Below, piece by piece: positions 26,562 to 33,987 of a stretch of DNA of 33,987 bases (within the stretch, counting starts at the first letter, position 1; each line of letters opens with the position of its first letter). Source of the DNA: Betaproteobacteria bacterium TMED22 (lineage in GTDB: Bacteria > Pseudomonadota > Gammaproteobacteria > Burkholderiales > Eutrophovitaceae); the NCBI GenBank assembly GCA_002167745.1, contig NHCB01000005.1:84143-118129 (forward strand), written 5' to 3'. A program made the position numbers and the translations under genes. A model generated the notes under the pieces. It saw nothing but the letters and a program-made list of their open reading frames with translations, searched no databases and was not told the origin of the DNA.

Positions 26562-26903
26562 ATGAATAAAATTACCGAGAATCTTGTTAGACAAAAATGT
26601 AAACCTTGTGAAGGGGGCATTGATTCCATTCCGGAAACTCAAGTAAGGCTGATGCTCAATGGCTTAGAAGGATGGGATTTTGATGGCGGCAGAATAAGTA
26701 AAATATACGAATTCAAAGACCATCATCAAACACTAGCCTTTGTTAACGCACTCGCTTGGATTTCACATAGAGAAGACCACCATCCAGACACCTCTGTCGG
26801 TTATAACACCTGCAGCGTAAGCTACACGACACACGCCATCGAGGGATTAAGCGAGAACGATTTCATTTGCGCGGCAAAGGTTGATCACCTGTTTGATCTA
26901 TAG
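26562..26903 (+). CDS. phhB: 4a-hydroxytetrahydrobiopterin dehydratase
   Basis: This 113-residue enzyme recycles the 4a-hydroxy-pterin formed by aromatic amino acid hydroxylases. The signature region [20 protein letters not shown] contains the conserved histidines, and the C-terminus [13 protein letters not shown] is typical. Length is normal. It lies 22 bases after the M48 gene. No phenylalanine hydroxylase is in the window, so it may serve a distant phhA or a moonlighting role in molybdopterin or coactivator functions. Confidence 0.93.
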   Translation: MNKITENLVRQKCKPCEGGIDSIPETQVRLMLNGLEGWDFDGGRISKIYEFKDHHQTLAFVNALAWISHREDHHPDTSVGYNTCSVSYTTHAIEGLSENDFICAAKVDHLFDL

Positions 26904-26913
26904 GTGCGCCTAT
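26900..26913 (+). repeat. Small hairpin at phhB-rsgA junction
   Basis: ATAGG (26900-26904) and CCTAT (26909-26913) flank TGCG and include the phhB stop codon. The hairpin sits between phhB and the unusual start of rsgA. It lacks a T-run, so it is not a terminator by itself. Confidence 0.3.
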
Positions 26914-26954
26914 GTTGACTTCCTTGGAGTCTGCAACGTGGCATATTCATAAGT

Positions 26955-27833
26955 TTGAAACCTGACTTACCCACAATAAAAGGGACCATCACATCAGCTC
27001 ACGGCAGACACTATGCTGTAGAACTAGCCGATGGTTCGATAATCATGGCTTATCCGAGGGGGCGAGCAACAAAATATGCTTGTGGGGATGAATGCGTTAT
27101 CGACTTGTCTGGCGCTGAAGGCAGAATCATCGCGATCGATGATCGCTCATCAATTTTCTGGAGATCAGACACCTATAAACAGAAGCTCATAGCAGCCAAC
27201 GTCACGATGCTCGTGATGGTGGTCGCTACTGACTTACCAATCAACCATTCTTTAATTACGCGCTGCTTAATCGCTGCTGAGCAGCAACGTATTAAAGCAA
27301 AGATTCTCGTCAACAAATCAGATCTAGGTTTAACCACTTCAATTAAACAATTTATTACAGAGTACACTCGCCTAGGTTATGACCCTATCGACATATCAGC
27401 TATCACCGACACAGACGCAATATTAAAAATGATTAAAAATGAACGCGTTGTCCTCATTGGTCAATCGGGAGTTGGGAAGTCTACAATTGTTAACAATATC
27501 ACCGACACCGCATACGCTAGGACAGCATCGATTTCAGCTAAGCTCCGAACAGGCAGGCACACAACAACTCATGCCCAACTATATAAACTAGACGAAACCA
27601 CCTCTATAATTGATTGCCCAGGGTTACAATCATTCGGGTTAAAACATATAGAACCACAAAATCTAGCCAATTATTTTTCAGAGTTTCTACCGTATCTGAA
27701 TCAATGTCAATTTGACAATTGTACACATACGGTAGAGCCAAACTGTAAAGTTATCGATGCGGTTAACAATGAACTCATCAAGTTAGGCAGATGGAAGGAA
27801 TATAAAAAAATACTGTCAGAGATACGACGCTAG
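26955..27833 (+). CDS. rsgA: RsgA, ribosome small subunit-dependent GTPase
   Basis: This 292-residue circularly permuted GTPase matures the 30S subunit. An N-terminal OB fold is followed by NKSDLG (G4), then the P-loop GQSGVGKST (residues 169-177), then DCPGLQSFGL (G3), an order diagnostic of the family. A C-terminal zinc knuckle is visible in CQFDNCTHTVEPNC. The only in-frame start in the right place is TTG at 26955, with no Shine-Dalgarno, so translation may be weak. A 17-codon ORF beginning at 26912 overlaps this start in another frame. Confidence 0.93.
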   Translation: MKPDLPTIKGTITSAHGRHYAVELADGSIIMAYPRGRATKYACGDECVIDLSGAEGRIIAIDDRSSIFWRSDTYKQKLIAANVTMLVMVVATDLPINHSLITRCLIAAEQQRIKAKILVNKSDLGLTTSIKQFITEYTRLGYDPIDISAITDTDAILKMIKNERVVLIGQSGVGKSTIVNNITDTAYARTASISAKLRTGRHTTTHAQLYKLDETTSIIDCPGLQSFGLKHIEPQNLANYFSEFLPYLNQCQFDNCTHTVEPNCKVIDAVNNELIKLGRWKEYKKILSEIRR

Positions 27834-27858
27834 AACTCAAAAAAAGCTGCGATTTAGC

Positions 27859-28716
27859 TCATCCTTTAAGCATTAGGTTTAGTAAAAAGAACACCAGCAC
27901 CCATAATAAAAAATTTCTAATAAAAAATGCGACGGAACGCGGGATCGTTTCTTGTGTGACCAGATGGCCTAATAATCCGAATACAGGTTTATGGCTCTTC
28001 CCAATGTCTTCTGATTCTCCCCCACCAAGTTGAATATTGAGGGCTCCTGCACTTGTGGACAACAACTCGGCCCAAAAGCCCAACCCGGACTGTCGCCCCT
28101 GAGCTCGCCAACATCTAAGCGCCGCTTCAAAGTCGCCCACAAACGCATATGTGATAATCAGAATTTTATGCGGTAACCATATTAAAACCGAGTAGCCACG
28201 AACGATAAACTGATTACGCTCAAGAACCTTTAGGGCATTACTCCTTATGAGTGCATTGAACATACTCAAAAGAATAAAGAAAAGTATCGCACCCGATAAT
28301 CCTGGTGTGATCCAGTACCAGAATATCAAACTAAAAATTCTTGATGCGGTTACCGAAAAGAGCGTGGCGACACCAGCAGCTATGTTTTTTTGTCGAGCAT
28401 TCCTAATCGCTCCTGTATCAGCGCTTATATCTCGTACGTCAAAAATATTAAGCATCAACGCCAGGACTATAATGTCCAAGCAGAGGACTAACGGTGGACT
28501 ATTTTGAAATATGAGCTGCTTAACAACCCAAAGCACCAATAGAACTCCTAGCCACGAAGTAGCCAAAAACATCAAAGACTGCCAGTAATTATCTGACAAA
28601 AACTTAGACTCAATAAATTGGTCAAATAACTTATCTTTTGACAAGTTAACTTTATTGAATTGATCAGCAAAAACCCACCCAATAATTGCCGCAGTAATGA
28701 TTACCAAAAATTCCAC
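27859..28716 (-). CDS. CobD/CbiB- or AmpE-like membrane protein
   Basis: This 285-residue protein has several membrane segments and matches the CobD/CbiB-AmpE family, as in LIFWYWITPGLSGAILFF and LLSTSAGALNIQLGGG. It lacks the N-terminal DRLLGDP-type motif of cobalamin-synthesis CbiB, and no cobalamin gene is nearby, so a role in vitamin B12 synthesis is unlikely. Related proteins sit at this position next to rsgA in betaproteobacteria. AmpE proteins are linked to beta-lactamase or cell-wall stress signalling, but here the function is not established. It converges with rsgA with 25 bases between stops. Confidence 0.75.
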   Translation of the reverse strand: MEFLVIITAAIIGWVFADQFNKVNLSKDKLFDQFIESKFLSDNYWQSLMFLATSWLGVLLVLWVVKQLIFQNSPPLVLCLDIIVLALMLNIFDVRDISADTGAIRNARQKNIAAGVATLFSVTASRIFSLIFWYWITPGLSGAILFFILLSMFNALIRSNALKVLERNQFIVRGYSVLIWLPHKILIITYAFVGDFEAALRCWRAQGRQSGLGFWAELLSTSAGALNIQLGGGESEDIGKSHKPVFGLLGHLVTQETIPRSVAFFIRNFLLWVLVFFLLNLMLKG

Positions 28717-28890
28717 GTCATCAATCCCTAGAGAAAATACTTATGAGCGAACAAACACCCTAATTTATGACAATATATAGACCAGTATACATTTGTTAAT
28801 AATAATTCAGCATTAATAAAAAATTAAAGAGAAGCGTCTAGCCGCCCGAGGTTAGCGCTATTTAATTATCAATCAATCAATAAACTTATT
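28717..28890. other. Divergent gap between CobD-like and enoyl-CoA hydratase genes
   Basis: This 174-base AT-rich gap contains short ATCA tandem units at about 28868-28880 and no convincing promoter or ORF. Confidence 0.4.
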
Positions 28891-29664
28891 ATGGATATAT
28901 CAAATTTTCAGTACATAAATGTCGTTTTTAGTCAGAGGGTCGCAACAGTTACAATTCACCGACCCGAGAAACGCAATGCTCTCTCGCCAGAGGTTTTAAG
29001 CGAAATCACAAAAGCATTTAAATCGTTACCTCTAGAATCCGAAGTGAACGTGATCGTCCTAACTGGAGGGGAGCAATATTTTTCAGCGGGTTTCGACTTA
29101 AATGAAATTAGAAAACTGGAAAAACTTAATAACGAAGCCTATACCGCTTTATTTCACGAGACGTATCGATCCATATTATTTTGCCCGCTACCAGTAATAT
29201 GTGCAGTTGGTGGCGCCGCAATAGCTGGCGGGTTTGATCTCACGATGATGTGCGACTTCCGCTATGCCTCCGATAAAGCTAAATTTGGACAACGTGAAAT
29301 AGCTCTATCTCTTACGCCTATACTAGATCCCCTCTGGCGTATTATTGGTCTAGGCAGAGCAAAGGAATTAACGCTTACCGGTCGCATATACGATGCCTCG
29401 GAGGCAAAGCTCATTGGTTACGTTAATGACATTTATCCTGATGGACAGCTCTTGCAGAATGTCTTTAAAATTGCATCTGACATGGCGCAGTTTGATAGAC
29501 AGTGCTTAACTGAGACAAAACAACTTTCACAGCAGCTTTTAAATCAAGATCTTGATAGCAGTATGCGTATACAAGAATGGTTATTCCGAACGTACATTGG
29601 GTCAAAGGAAAATCATCAAAGAATAGATACTCTTTTAGAGACACTGAAAAAGAACAAACATTAA
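28891..29664 (+). CDS. Enoyl-CoA hydratase/isomerase family protein (crotonase fold)
   Basis: This 257-residue crotonase-fold protein binds acyl-CoA thioesters. The CoA-binding and oxyanion regions are visible as RPEKRNALSPEVL, FSAGFDLNEI and GGAAIAGGFDLTMMCDF. In rat enoyl-CoA hydratase the first catalytic glutamate lies in a GGGCEL motif; here the residue is aspartate (GGFDL). The second, in GQPEI, is kept (GQREI). The usual IPGAGGTQR stretch reads TPILDPLWR. It is therefore a divergent member that may catalyse isomerisation, hydrolysis or another crotonase reaction. It is followed by the HtrA gene after 22 bases in the same direction. Confidence 0.85.
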   Translation: MDISNFQYINVVFSQRVATVTIHRPEKRNALSPEVLSEITKAFKSLPLESEVNVIVLTGGEQYFSAGFDLNEIRKLEKLNNEAYTALFHETYRSILFCPLPVICAVGGAAIAGGFDLTMMCDFRYASDKAKFGQREIALSLTPILDPLWRIIGLGRAKELTLTGRIYDASEAKLIGYVNDIYPDGQLLQNVFKIASDMAQFDRQCLTETKQLSQQLLNQDLDSSMRIQEWLFRTYIGSKENHQRIDTLLETLKKNKH

Positions 29665-29686
29665 TTAAGTTTCAAATTAATACAAT

Positions 29687-30811
29687 ATGTCGCCTAATGG
29701 TCAAGATAACGCTCGATCACCACTCTCAACGAGCCTAATATTATTTGTAGTCTGTGTAACAGGAGGTTTGGTCTATCTTAACGCCGCCAGTGACCCAAAT
29801 AAAATTGAACCCAGACCAATAACATCGAGAGGACCACTCAATAGTGAAGAGCAATCGACCATATCGATCTTTGAAACATCAAAAAAATCAGTCGTTTTTA
29901 TCAGTACGAAACAACGGGTCAGAGACTTTTGGACCAGAGATATCTTCTCGGTTCCTAGCGGCACAGGATCTGGCTTGATATGGGATGCTCACGGTCATGT
30001 TATAACGAACTTTCATGTTATTAAAGGCAGTAGTGAAGCGACCGTTCGACTCGAAGATGGCCGAGATTACAAAGCCTCTTTGATTGGAGTTAGTCCTTCG
30101 CACGATCTTGCAGTGCTAAAAATAACCGTAGTCACTCAGTCTCCTCCACCCATTCCAATCGGAGAGAGTGAAAACTTGAGAGTCGGACAAAAGGTATATG
30201 CGATTGGTAATCCGTTCGGTTTAGACTGGACGTTGACAACCGGTATTGTATCGGCTCTGGATCGCAGCTTAAGTACAGACGGCGGACAGAATATAGAGCA
30301 TTTAATCCAAACTGATGCCGCGATTAATCCAGGAAACTCTGGAGGGCCTCTGCTTGACTCCGCAGGCCGATTAATTGGCATTAATACTGCGATCTACAGT
30401 CCCTCTGGGGCTTCTGCCGGAATTGGATTTGCAGTACCAGTAGACACCATTAATCGTGTCGTTCCTCAATTAATACAGTATAAAAAATATACTCCTCCAA
30501 GCATCGGCATACATCTTGATCCAGGTCTCAATAGACGGATTACTCGTACGATGGGAATTAACGGAGTTGCGATTCTTAGAGTATTACCGGGATCACCTGC
30601 TGCAAAGTCTGGACTCGAAGCGGCCAGACTAAGATCTGATGGCGTTATTGTTCCAGGCGACATTATTGTTAAGGTCGATGGCACTCCAGTTGAATCGGTT
30701 AGTGCTTACCAAGGGATTATGGATAACTTTGAAAACGGCGACGAAATTACAATCTCCGTTCATCGGCATGGAGAAATATTAGATTTTTTAGTTGAGGTTG
30801 AAGGTAGATAA
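29687..30811 (+). CDS. Membrane-anchored HtrA-family serine protease, one PDZ domain (DegS-like)
   Basis: This 374-residue protein has an N-terminal membrane segment (about residues 15-33, SLILFVVCVTGGLVYL), an intact S1C protease domain and one PDZ domain. The catalytic triad is H110 (TNFHVI), D140 (HDLAVL) and S218 (GNSGGP). One anchor plus one PDZ resembles DegS, which in Escherichia coli cleaves the anti-sigma factor RseA; no rseA or rpoE is in the window, so that role is not shown. It would act in the periplasm on misfolded or regulatory proteins. The start at 29687 has no Shine-Dalgarno sequence. It contrasts with the dead relative at 5487-6461. Confidence 0.92.
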   Translation: MSPNGQDNARSPLSTSLILFVVCVTGGLVYLNAASDPNKIEPRPITSRGPLNSEEQSTISIFETSKKSVVFISTKQRVRDFWTRDIFSVPSGTGSGLIWDAHGHVITNFHVIKGSSEATVRLEDGRDYKASLIGVSPSHDLAVLKITVVTQSPPPIPIGESENLRVGQKVYAIGNPFGLDWTLTTGIVSALDRSLSTDGGQNIEHLIQTDAAINPGNSGGPLLDSAGRLIGINTAIYSPSGASAGIGFAVPVDTINRVVPQLIQYKKYTPPSIGIHLDPGLNRRITRTMGINGVAILRVLPGSPAAKSGLEAARLRSDGVIVPGDIIVKVDGTPVESVSAYQGIMDNFENGDEITISVHRHGEILDFLVEVEGR

Positions 30812-30832
30812 AATGCTCTAAAAAATCCACTA

Positions 30833-31312
30833 TTAAGTTACTGTTGCAACACCAACAGGAATAGCATTCAGTGTCTCAACGAAAACACTCGGTGGTACGC
30901 ACACTAAAAAACCCCTTGCTCCGCCATTTATATAAACTTTCGTTAAATCGAGGATTGATCTTTCGATGTATACCGGCATTTCTTTTCGCGTTCCAAACGG
31001 AGAAGTACCGCCAACGACATATCCAGAGTGTTTAGTTACAACGTTTGGATCACAAGGCCTAACACTTTTCACTCCAATTATTCTCGCCAGTTCTTTTGTA
31101 GAAACTTTCCGATCGCCATGCATAAGAATAACTAATGGCTTACTCTCCTCTGTCTGCATAATTAGAGTTTTGACTACAGCATGCTCCGATACTCCCAATT
31201 CCCGGGAAGAGACGGCTGTTCCACCACGATCCTCGTAGTCGTACATATGCTCCGAATACCTAATGCCGTGATTTCTCAAAAATCGTACAGCAGCAGTCAC
31301 TGGATATCCCAT
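30833..31312 (-). CDS. ybaK: Cys-tRNA(Pro)/aminoacyl-tRNA deacylase YbaK
   Basis: This 159-residue YbaK/EbsC-family protein hydrolyses mischarged tRNA, mainly Cys-tRNA(Pro). It shows the catalytic lysine region HAVVKTLIMQ and the GGTSPFGTRKEMPVYIE motif, whose loop is conserved in the family. The Nudix gene lies five bases upstream on the same strand, so they form a probable two-gene operon. It converges with the HtrA gene with a 21-base gap. Confidence 0.92.
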   Translation of the reverse strand: MGYPVTAAVRFLRNHGIRYSEHMYDYEDRGGTAVSSRELGVSEHAVVKTLIMQTEESKPLVILMHGDRKVSTKELARIIGVKSVRPCDPNVVTKHSGYVVGGTSPFGTRKEMPVYIERSILDLTKVYINGGARGFLVCVPPSVFVETLNAIPVGVATVT

Positions 31313-31317
31313 CCAAA

Positions 31318-31911
31318 CTATGCCTCCACAAGAACGGATGCCAAATTACGCAGCATACCCGCTGTTGCACCCCATATTTCATGGCCTTGATAAGGCAAGC
31401 GATAATAATATCGCGTCTCCAAACCACTCACAGAAGATGCAATCTCGTAATTTCCTAACTCTAAAATCAACTCCATCGGCACTTCGAAAATCGACTCTAC
31501 TTCATAAGGATCTATAGTGCAGGCAAAAGGAGACTCCACCCAACCCACCAAAGGAGTTACCCTGAAACCTGTTCGAATATCATACTCGGGGAGTTTGCCT
31601 ATTAAGGAAGATTCATCAAGTTTCAGTCCAATTTCCTCTTCCGTCTCTCTGAGCGCTGTAAACTGACGCCCAATGTCCTCTTCCGACACTCGTCCACCAG
31701 GAAAACTAACTTGACCAGCATGATGCTTTAAGTGCGCTGTCCGCTTTGTCAATAAAATGGATAGCCTTCCATTACGGTAGATTATGGGAATCAATACTGC
31801 CGCTGGAATAGGACTCGCGCCGACAGGATGCTTAAACGAAACGTCACCGTTTATATCTCTAATCGGCTTTGATAGTGCTAATTTTTCCTTAATGGCCTGA
31901 CGACTTAACAA
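31318..31911 (-). CDS. CoA pyrophosphatase (Nudix hydrolase)
   Basis: This 197-residue Nudix protein has the CoA-type signature ILLTKRTAHLKHHAGQVSFP, close to the NuCoA motif, followed by the Nudix box with FPGGRVSEED and ALRETEEEIGL. Such enzymes cleave CoA and its derivatives to 4'-phosphopantetheine and 3',5'-ADP. The best start is TTG at 31911, with GGAAG about eight bases upstream; no in-frame ATG lies further upstream. It is followed five bases later by ybaK. Confidence 0.9.
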   Translation of the reverse strand: MLSRQAIKEKLALSKPIRDINGDVSFKHPVGASPIPAAVLIPIIYRNGRLSILLTKRTAHLKHHAGQVSFPGGRVSEEDIGRQFTALRETEEEIGLKLDESSLIGKLPEYDIRTGFRVTPLVGWVESPFACTIDPYEVESIFEVPMELILELGNYEIASSVSGLETRYYYRLPYQGHEIWGATAGMLRNLASVLVEA

Positions 31912-32022
31912 TGAGCAAACTTCCGGATTAATACAAATTAATTTTGAACCTAGATAGTATTACACAATCACACTTTTTTAATACAAATCGACGTCTCACA
32001 AAATTGTCGGTCGAGTCGGGCT

Positions 32023-32346
32023 ATGCGAACCTCCTATTACTTAAAAATAATCCTCGGTGGCATTCTAATCATCTCCAGTTTAGAGCAAAAAAGTATTGCG
32101 GGTTGCTCCGCAGAAATTCGAATATTAGGAGATGATTTAATTGGAAAGACCTTCACATCTCACGAAACCCATCTTCTGTCACAACGAATTCTTCGTGCTA
32201 AACAGTACTGTTTTCGAGGCGATGAGGAAGAGTCCATAAATGCTATTAATTCAGCTCGAGAGCTTGCGGGACTAAAGCCAACAACTGGAACTTTCGATTG
32301 GGAAAATGTCCCAATCGAGGAAATAATCAAGGATCCCGCTTACTAA
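32023..32346 (+). CDS. Small exported protein of unknown function
   Basis: I do not recognise this 107-residue protein. It starts MRTSYYLKIILGGILIISSL, a plausible signal peptide, and then SIAGC, which fits a lipobox (IAGC, cysteine at residue 28), though charged EQK residues between the hydrophobic core and that motif are unusual. The mature part has two probable helices with many charged residues (HLLSQRILRAKQ and EEESINAINSARELAGL) and one more cysteine. It is convergent with the second malic enzyme, with eight bases between stops, and divergent from the Nudix gene. An overlapping 63-codon ORF in another frame at 31944 is less convincing. Confidence 0.6.
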   Translation: MRTSYYLKIILGGILIISSLEQKSIAGCSAEIRILGDDLIGKTFTSHETHLLSQRILRAKQYCFRGDEEESINAINSARELAGLKPTTGTFDWENVPIEEIIKDPAY

Positions 32347-32354
32347 CTTCAAAA

Positions 32355-33987
32355 TTATCGATTGGTAATTGCGTCGACAGAACAAAGTGCAGACATATTT
32401 ACCAACCTCCGAACAGTTGCAGTTGCGGTTAGTACGTGAACCACTTTCTCCGGACCAAGCAAAATTGGACCAACGGTGATGCCTTCACCCACGGTAACCT
32501 TCAATAAATTAAACGCAATATTTGCAGCATCAAGATTCGGCATAACTAATAGATTAGCTTCTCCCGAGATCTGAGCGTTAGGAAAAATCCTCTGGCGAAT
32601 TTTTTCATCTAAAGCGGCATCACCGTGCATCTCACCTTCCACTTTTAGCGTGGAATCTCTTTTAAGAATCATTTCTCTTACTAATGACATTTTTTGTGCT
32701 GAAGCATCTTTAGATGTGCCGAAGTTAGAGTGTGACAGTAGTGCAATATTGGGTTCGACACCAAATCGTCTAACCTCCTCGGCGGCCAACAATGCTATCT
32801 CAGTAATTTCCTCTGCATTAGGATTAATGTTGACATAGGTATCACATACAAAAATTGTCCTACCAGGGAGGATCAGGACATTCATCGTGGCATAGCGACT
32901 CACCCCTTGACGCAGGCCTATGACTTCATTGATATAGCGAAGATGTATATCGAAATTAGCAATGGTGCCGCAAAGCATTGCATCAGCGTCATCGTTATTA
33001 ACCATTAATGCACCAATCAACGTAGTTCTGCGCGATGCTTCTCGTGTTGCATATGCCGCAGAAATACCTTTACGTTGCATAATTTGATAGTACTGTTTCC
33101 AGTAATGTTCAATTCTAGGGTCAGTATTCGGATCGAACAACTCAAAATCGCGATGAGGTCTAATTCTTAGTCCCGCTTTTTCAATTCTCTCTTCCAGAAC
33201 CTTCGGTCTTGCAATCAATATTGGTCTTGCAAGACCTTCATCAACAACGATTTGAACTGCACGCAAAACCCGCTCATCCTCTCCTTCACAATAGACAACT
33301 CGTTGAGGATTTTGCTTCGCCGCTAAAAAGACCGGCTTCATAATGATCCCGGAATGATAAACAAACTGCGTCAATCGATCTCGATATGCGTCAAAGTCAT
33401 GAATTGGTCTCGTTGATACACCACTTTTGATAGCCGCCTCAGCTACAGCCGGAGCAATCCGAACAATCAGCCGTGGATCAAATGGCTTTGGAATAAAGTA
33501 GGTCGGACCAAATCTCATTTCCAGATTCTCATAAGCCGTTGCTACAACATCTGATTGCTCCTCTCTAGCGAGCTCTGCAATAGCCCTAACCGCGGCGAGC
33601 TTCATTTCATCATTGATTTCAGTAGCTCCTACATCAAGTGCCCCTCGAAAAATAAATGGAAAACACAAGACATTATTGACCTGATTAGGGAAGTCGGAAC
33701 GACCGGTGGCCATTATCGCGTCCGGTCTAGCCTGCCGCACAATCTCTGGGTGAATCTCAGGGTCAGGATTAGCCAGCGCAAGAATCACTGGATTTTCGCT
33801 CATGCACTTAATTGCGTCCTCACTCAACACATTAGCTACTGACAAGCCGAGGAATACATCAGCATTAACCATTAAATCCGACAAACTTCGATCCTCGGTG
33901 TCCTGGGCAAACTGAGCTTTAATTTCATCCATCTCAATTTCTCGTCCCTGGTACACGACACCGTGTATGTCCGCGACGTAAATATTA
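32355..33987 (-). CDS. maeB: Second MaeB-type malic enzyme (N-terminus beyond window)
   Basis: At least 544 codons of a malic enzyme-phosphotransacetylase fusion are present and the frame stays open to the right edge, so the N-terminal malic domain is missing here. The edge sequence NIYVADIHGVV corresponds to the NAD-binding domain region of the first copy. It continues with [20 protein letters not shown] and the phosphotransacetylase-like part ([29 protein letters not shown]). An internal GTG at 33956 should not be taken as the start. It is clearly homologous to the protein at 1234-3522 but diverged, so it is a paralogue and not a recent duplicate. Two MaeB copies are common in betaproteobacteria and may differ in cofactor or regulation. 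Confidence 0.95.
   Translation of the reverse strand, partial: NIYVADIHGVVYQGREIEMDEIKAQFAQDTEDRSLSDLMVNADVFLGLSVANVLSEDAIKCMSENPVILALANPDPEIHPEIVRQARPDAIMATGRSDFPNQVNNVLCFPFIFRGALDVGATEINDEMKLAAVRAIAELAREEQSDVVATAYENLEMRFGPTYFIPKPFDPRLIVRIAPAVAEAAIKSGVSTRPIHDFDAYRDRLTQFVYHSGIIMKPVFLAAKQNPQRVVYCEGEDERVLRAVQIVVDEGLARPILIARPKVLEERIEKAGLRIRPHRDFELFDPNTDPRIEHYWKQYYQIMQRKGISAAYATREASRRTTLIGALMVNNDDADAMLCGTIANFDIHLRYINEVIGLRQGVSRYATMNVLILPGRTIFVCDTYVNINPNAEEITEIALLAAEEVRRFGVEPNIALLSHSNFGTSKDASAQKMSLVREMILKRDSTLKVEGEMHGDAALDEKIRQRIFPNAQISGEANLLVMPNLDAANIAFNLLKVTVGEGITVGPILLGPEKVVHVLTATATVRRLVNMSALCSVDAITNR

Noticed and set aside
28868-28880. ATCA tandem units before the crotonase gene
   Set aside because: Only three units, too few to call a functional repeat or phase-variable tract.
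31944-32135. Alternative 63-codon ORF overlapping the small exported protein
   Set aside because: It lacks a signal peptide or ribosome-binding site, whereas the frame at 32023 has a signal peptide-like start and is longer.
1-33987. CRISPR arrays, insertion sequences, prophage, tRNA or rRNA genes, toxin-antitoxin or other defence systems
   Set aside because: I looked for regularly spaced repeats, transposase or integrase motifs, terminal inverted repeats, tRNA-like cloverleaf ends and small paired genes, and saw none.

Overview
The window is an ordinary-looking stretch of AT-leaning bacterial chromosome, densely packed with genes. I infer a betaproteobacterium, most likely Burkholderiales, of lower GC than cultured relatives. 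The evidence is gene content and order: the orn / M48 protease / pterin dehydratase / rsgA / CobD-AmpE-like cluster, trxA-rho-rpmE, a seven-iron FdxA ferredoxin, AddAB-type recombination enzymes, MaeB-type malic enzymes, and polyhydroxybutyrate (PHB) genes (thiolase plus phasin). I see no rRNA or tRNA gene, CRISPR array, insertion sequence, phage gene or toxin-antitoxin pair.

Layout. Bases 1-3522: the 5' end of an acyl-CoA synthetase gene (-), a cold-shock protein (-) and, divergently, a malic enzyme-phosphotransacetylase fusion (+). Bases 3636-8966 (+): a membrane di-iron fatty acid hydroxylase-like protein, OxyR, an HtrA-like protein with all three catalytic residues replaced, an N-acyl-D-amino-acid deacylase-like amidohydrolase and an SDR oxidoreductase. 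Bases 9087-15409 (-): addA, addB and fdxA. Bases 15693-20748 (+): trxA, rho, rpmE, a GT39-like membrane glycosyltransferase, and the redox/heat chaperone pair hslO-hslR. Bases 20925-24658 (+): thiolase, phasin and pgi. Bases 24663-28716: orn (-), then an M48 protease, pterin dehydratase and rsgA (+), then a CobD/AmpE-like membrane protein (-). Bases 28891-33987: an enoyl-CoA hydratase-family protein and an active membrane-anchored HtrA (+), a YbaK deacylase and a CoA-type Nudix hydrolase (-), a small exported protein (+), and a second MaeB (-) that runs off the right edge.

Functional themes are central carbon and acetyl-CoA handling (two MaeB copies, thiolase, phasin, acyl-CoA synthetase, Pgi), oxidative and heat stress (OxyR, TrxA, Hsp33, Hsp15, HtrA), DNA repair (AddAB), and RNA or translation housekeeping (Rho, L31, Orn, RsgA, YbaK).

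I found no clearly new multi-gene system. The items most worth a second look are the catalytically dead HtrA homologue with a nine-G homopolymer at its former active site, the inverted repeat around the phasin transcription start, the C-rich leader of rho, the palindromes at the 3' end of the cold-shock gene, and the two malic enzymes that bracket the window in opposite orientation. Several genes start without a visible Shine-Dalgarno sequence.
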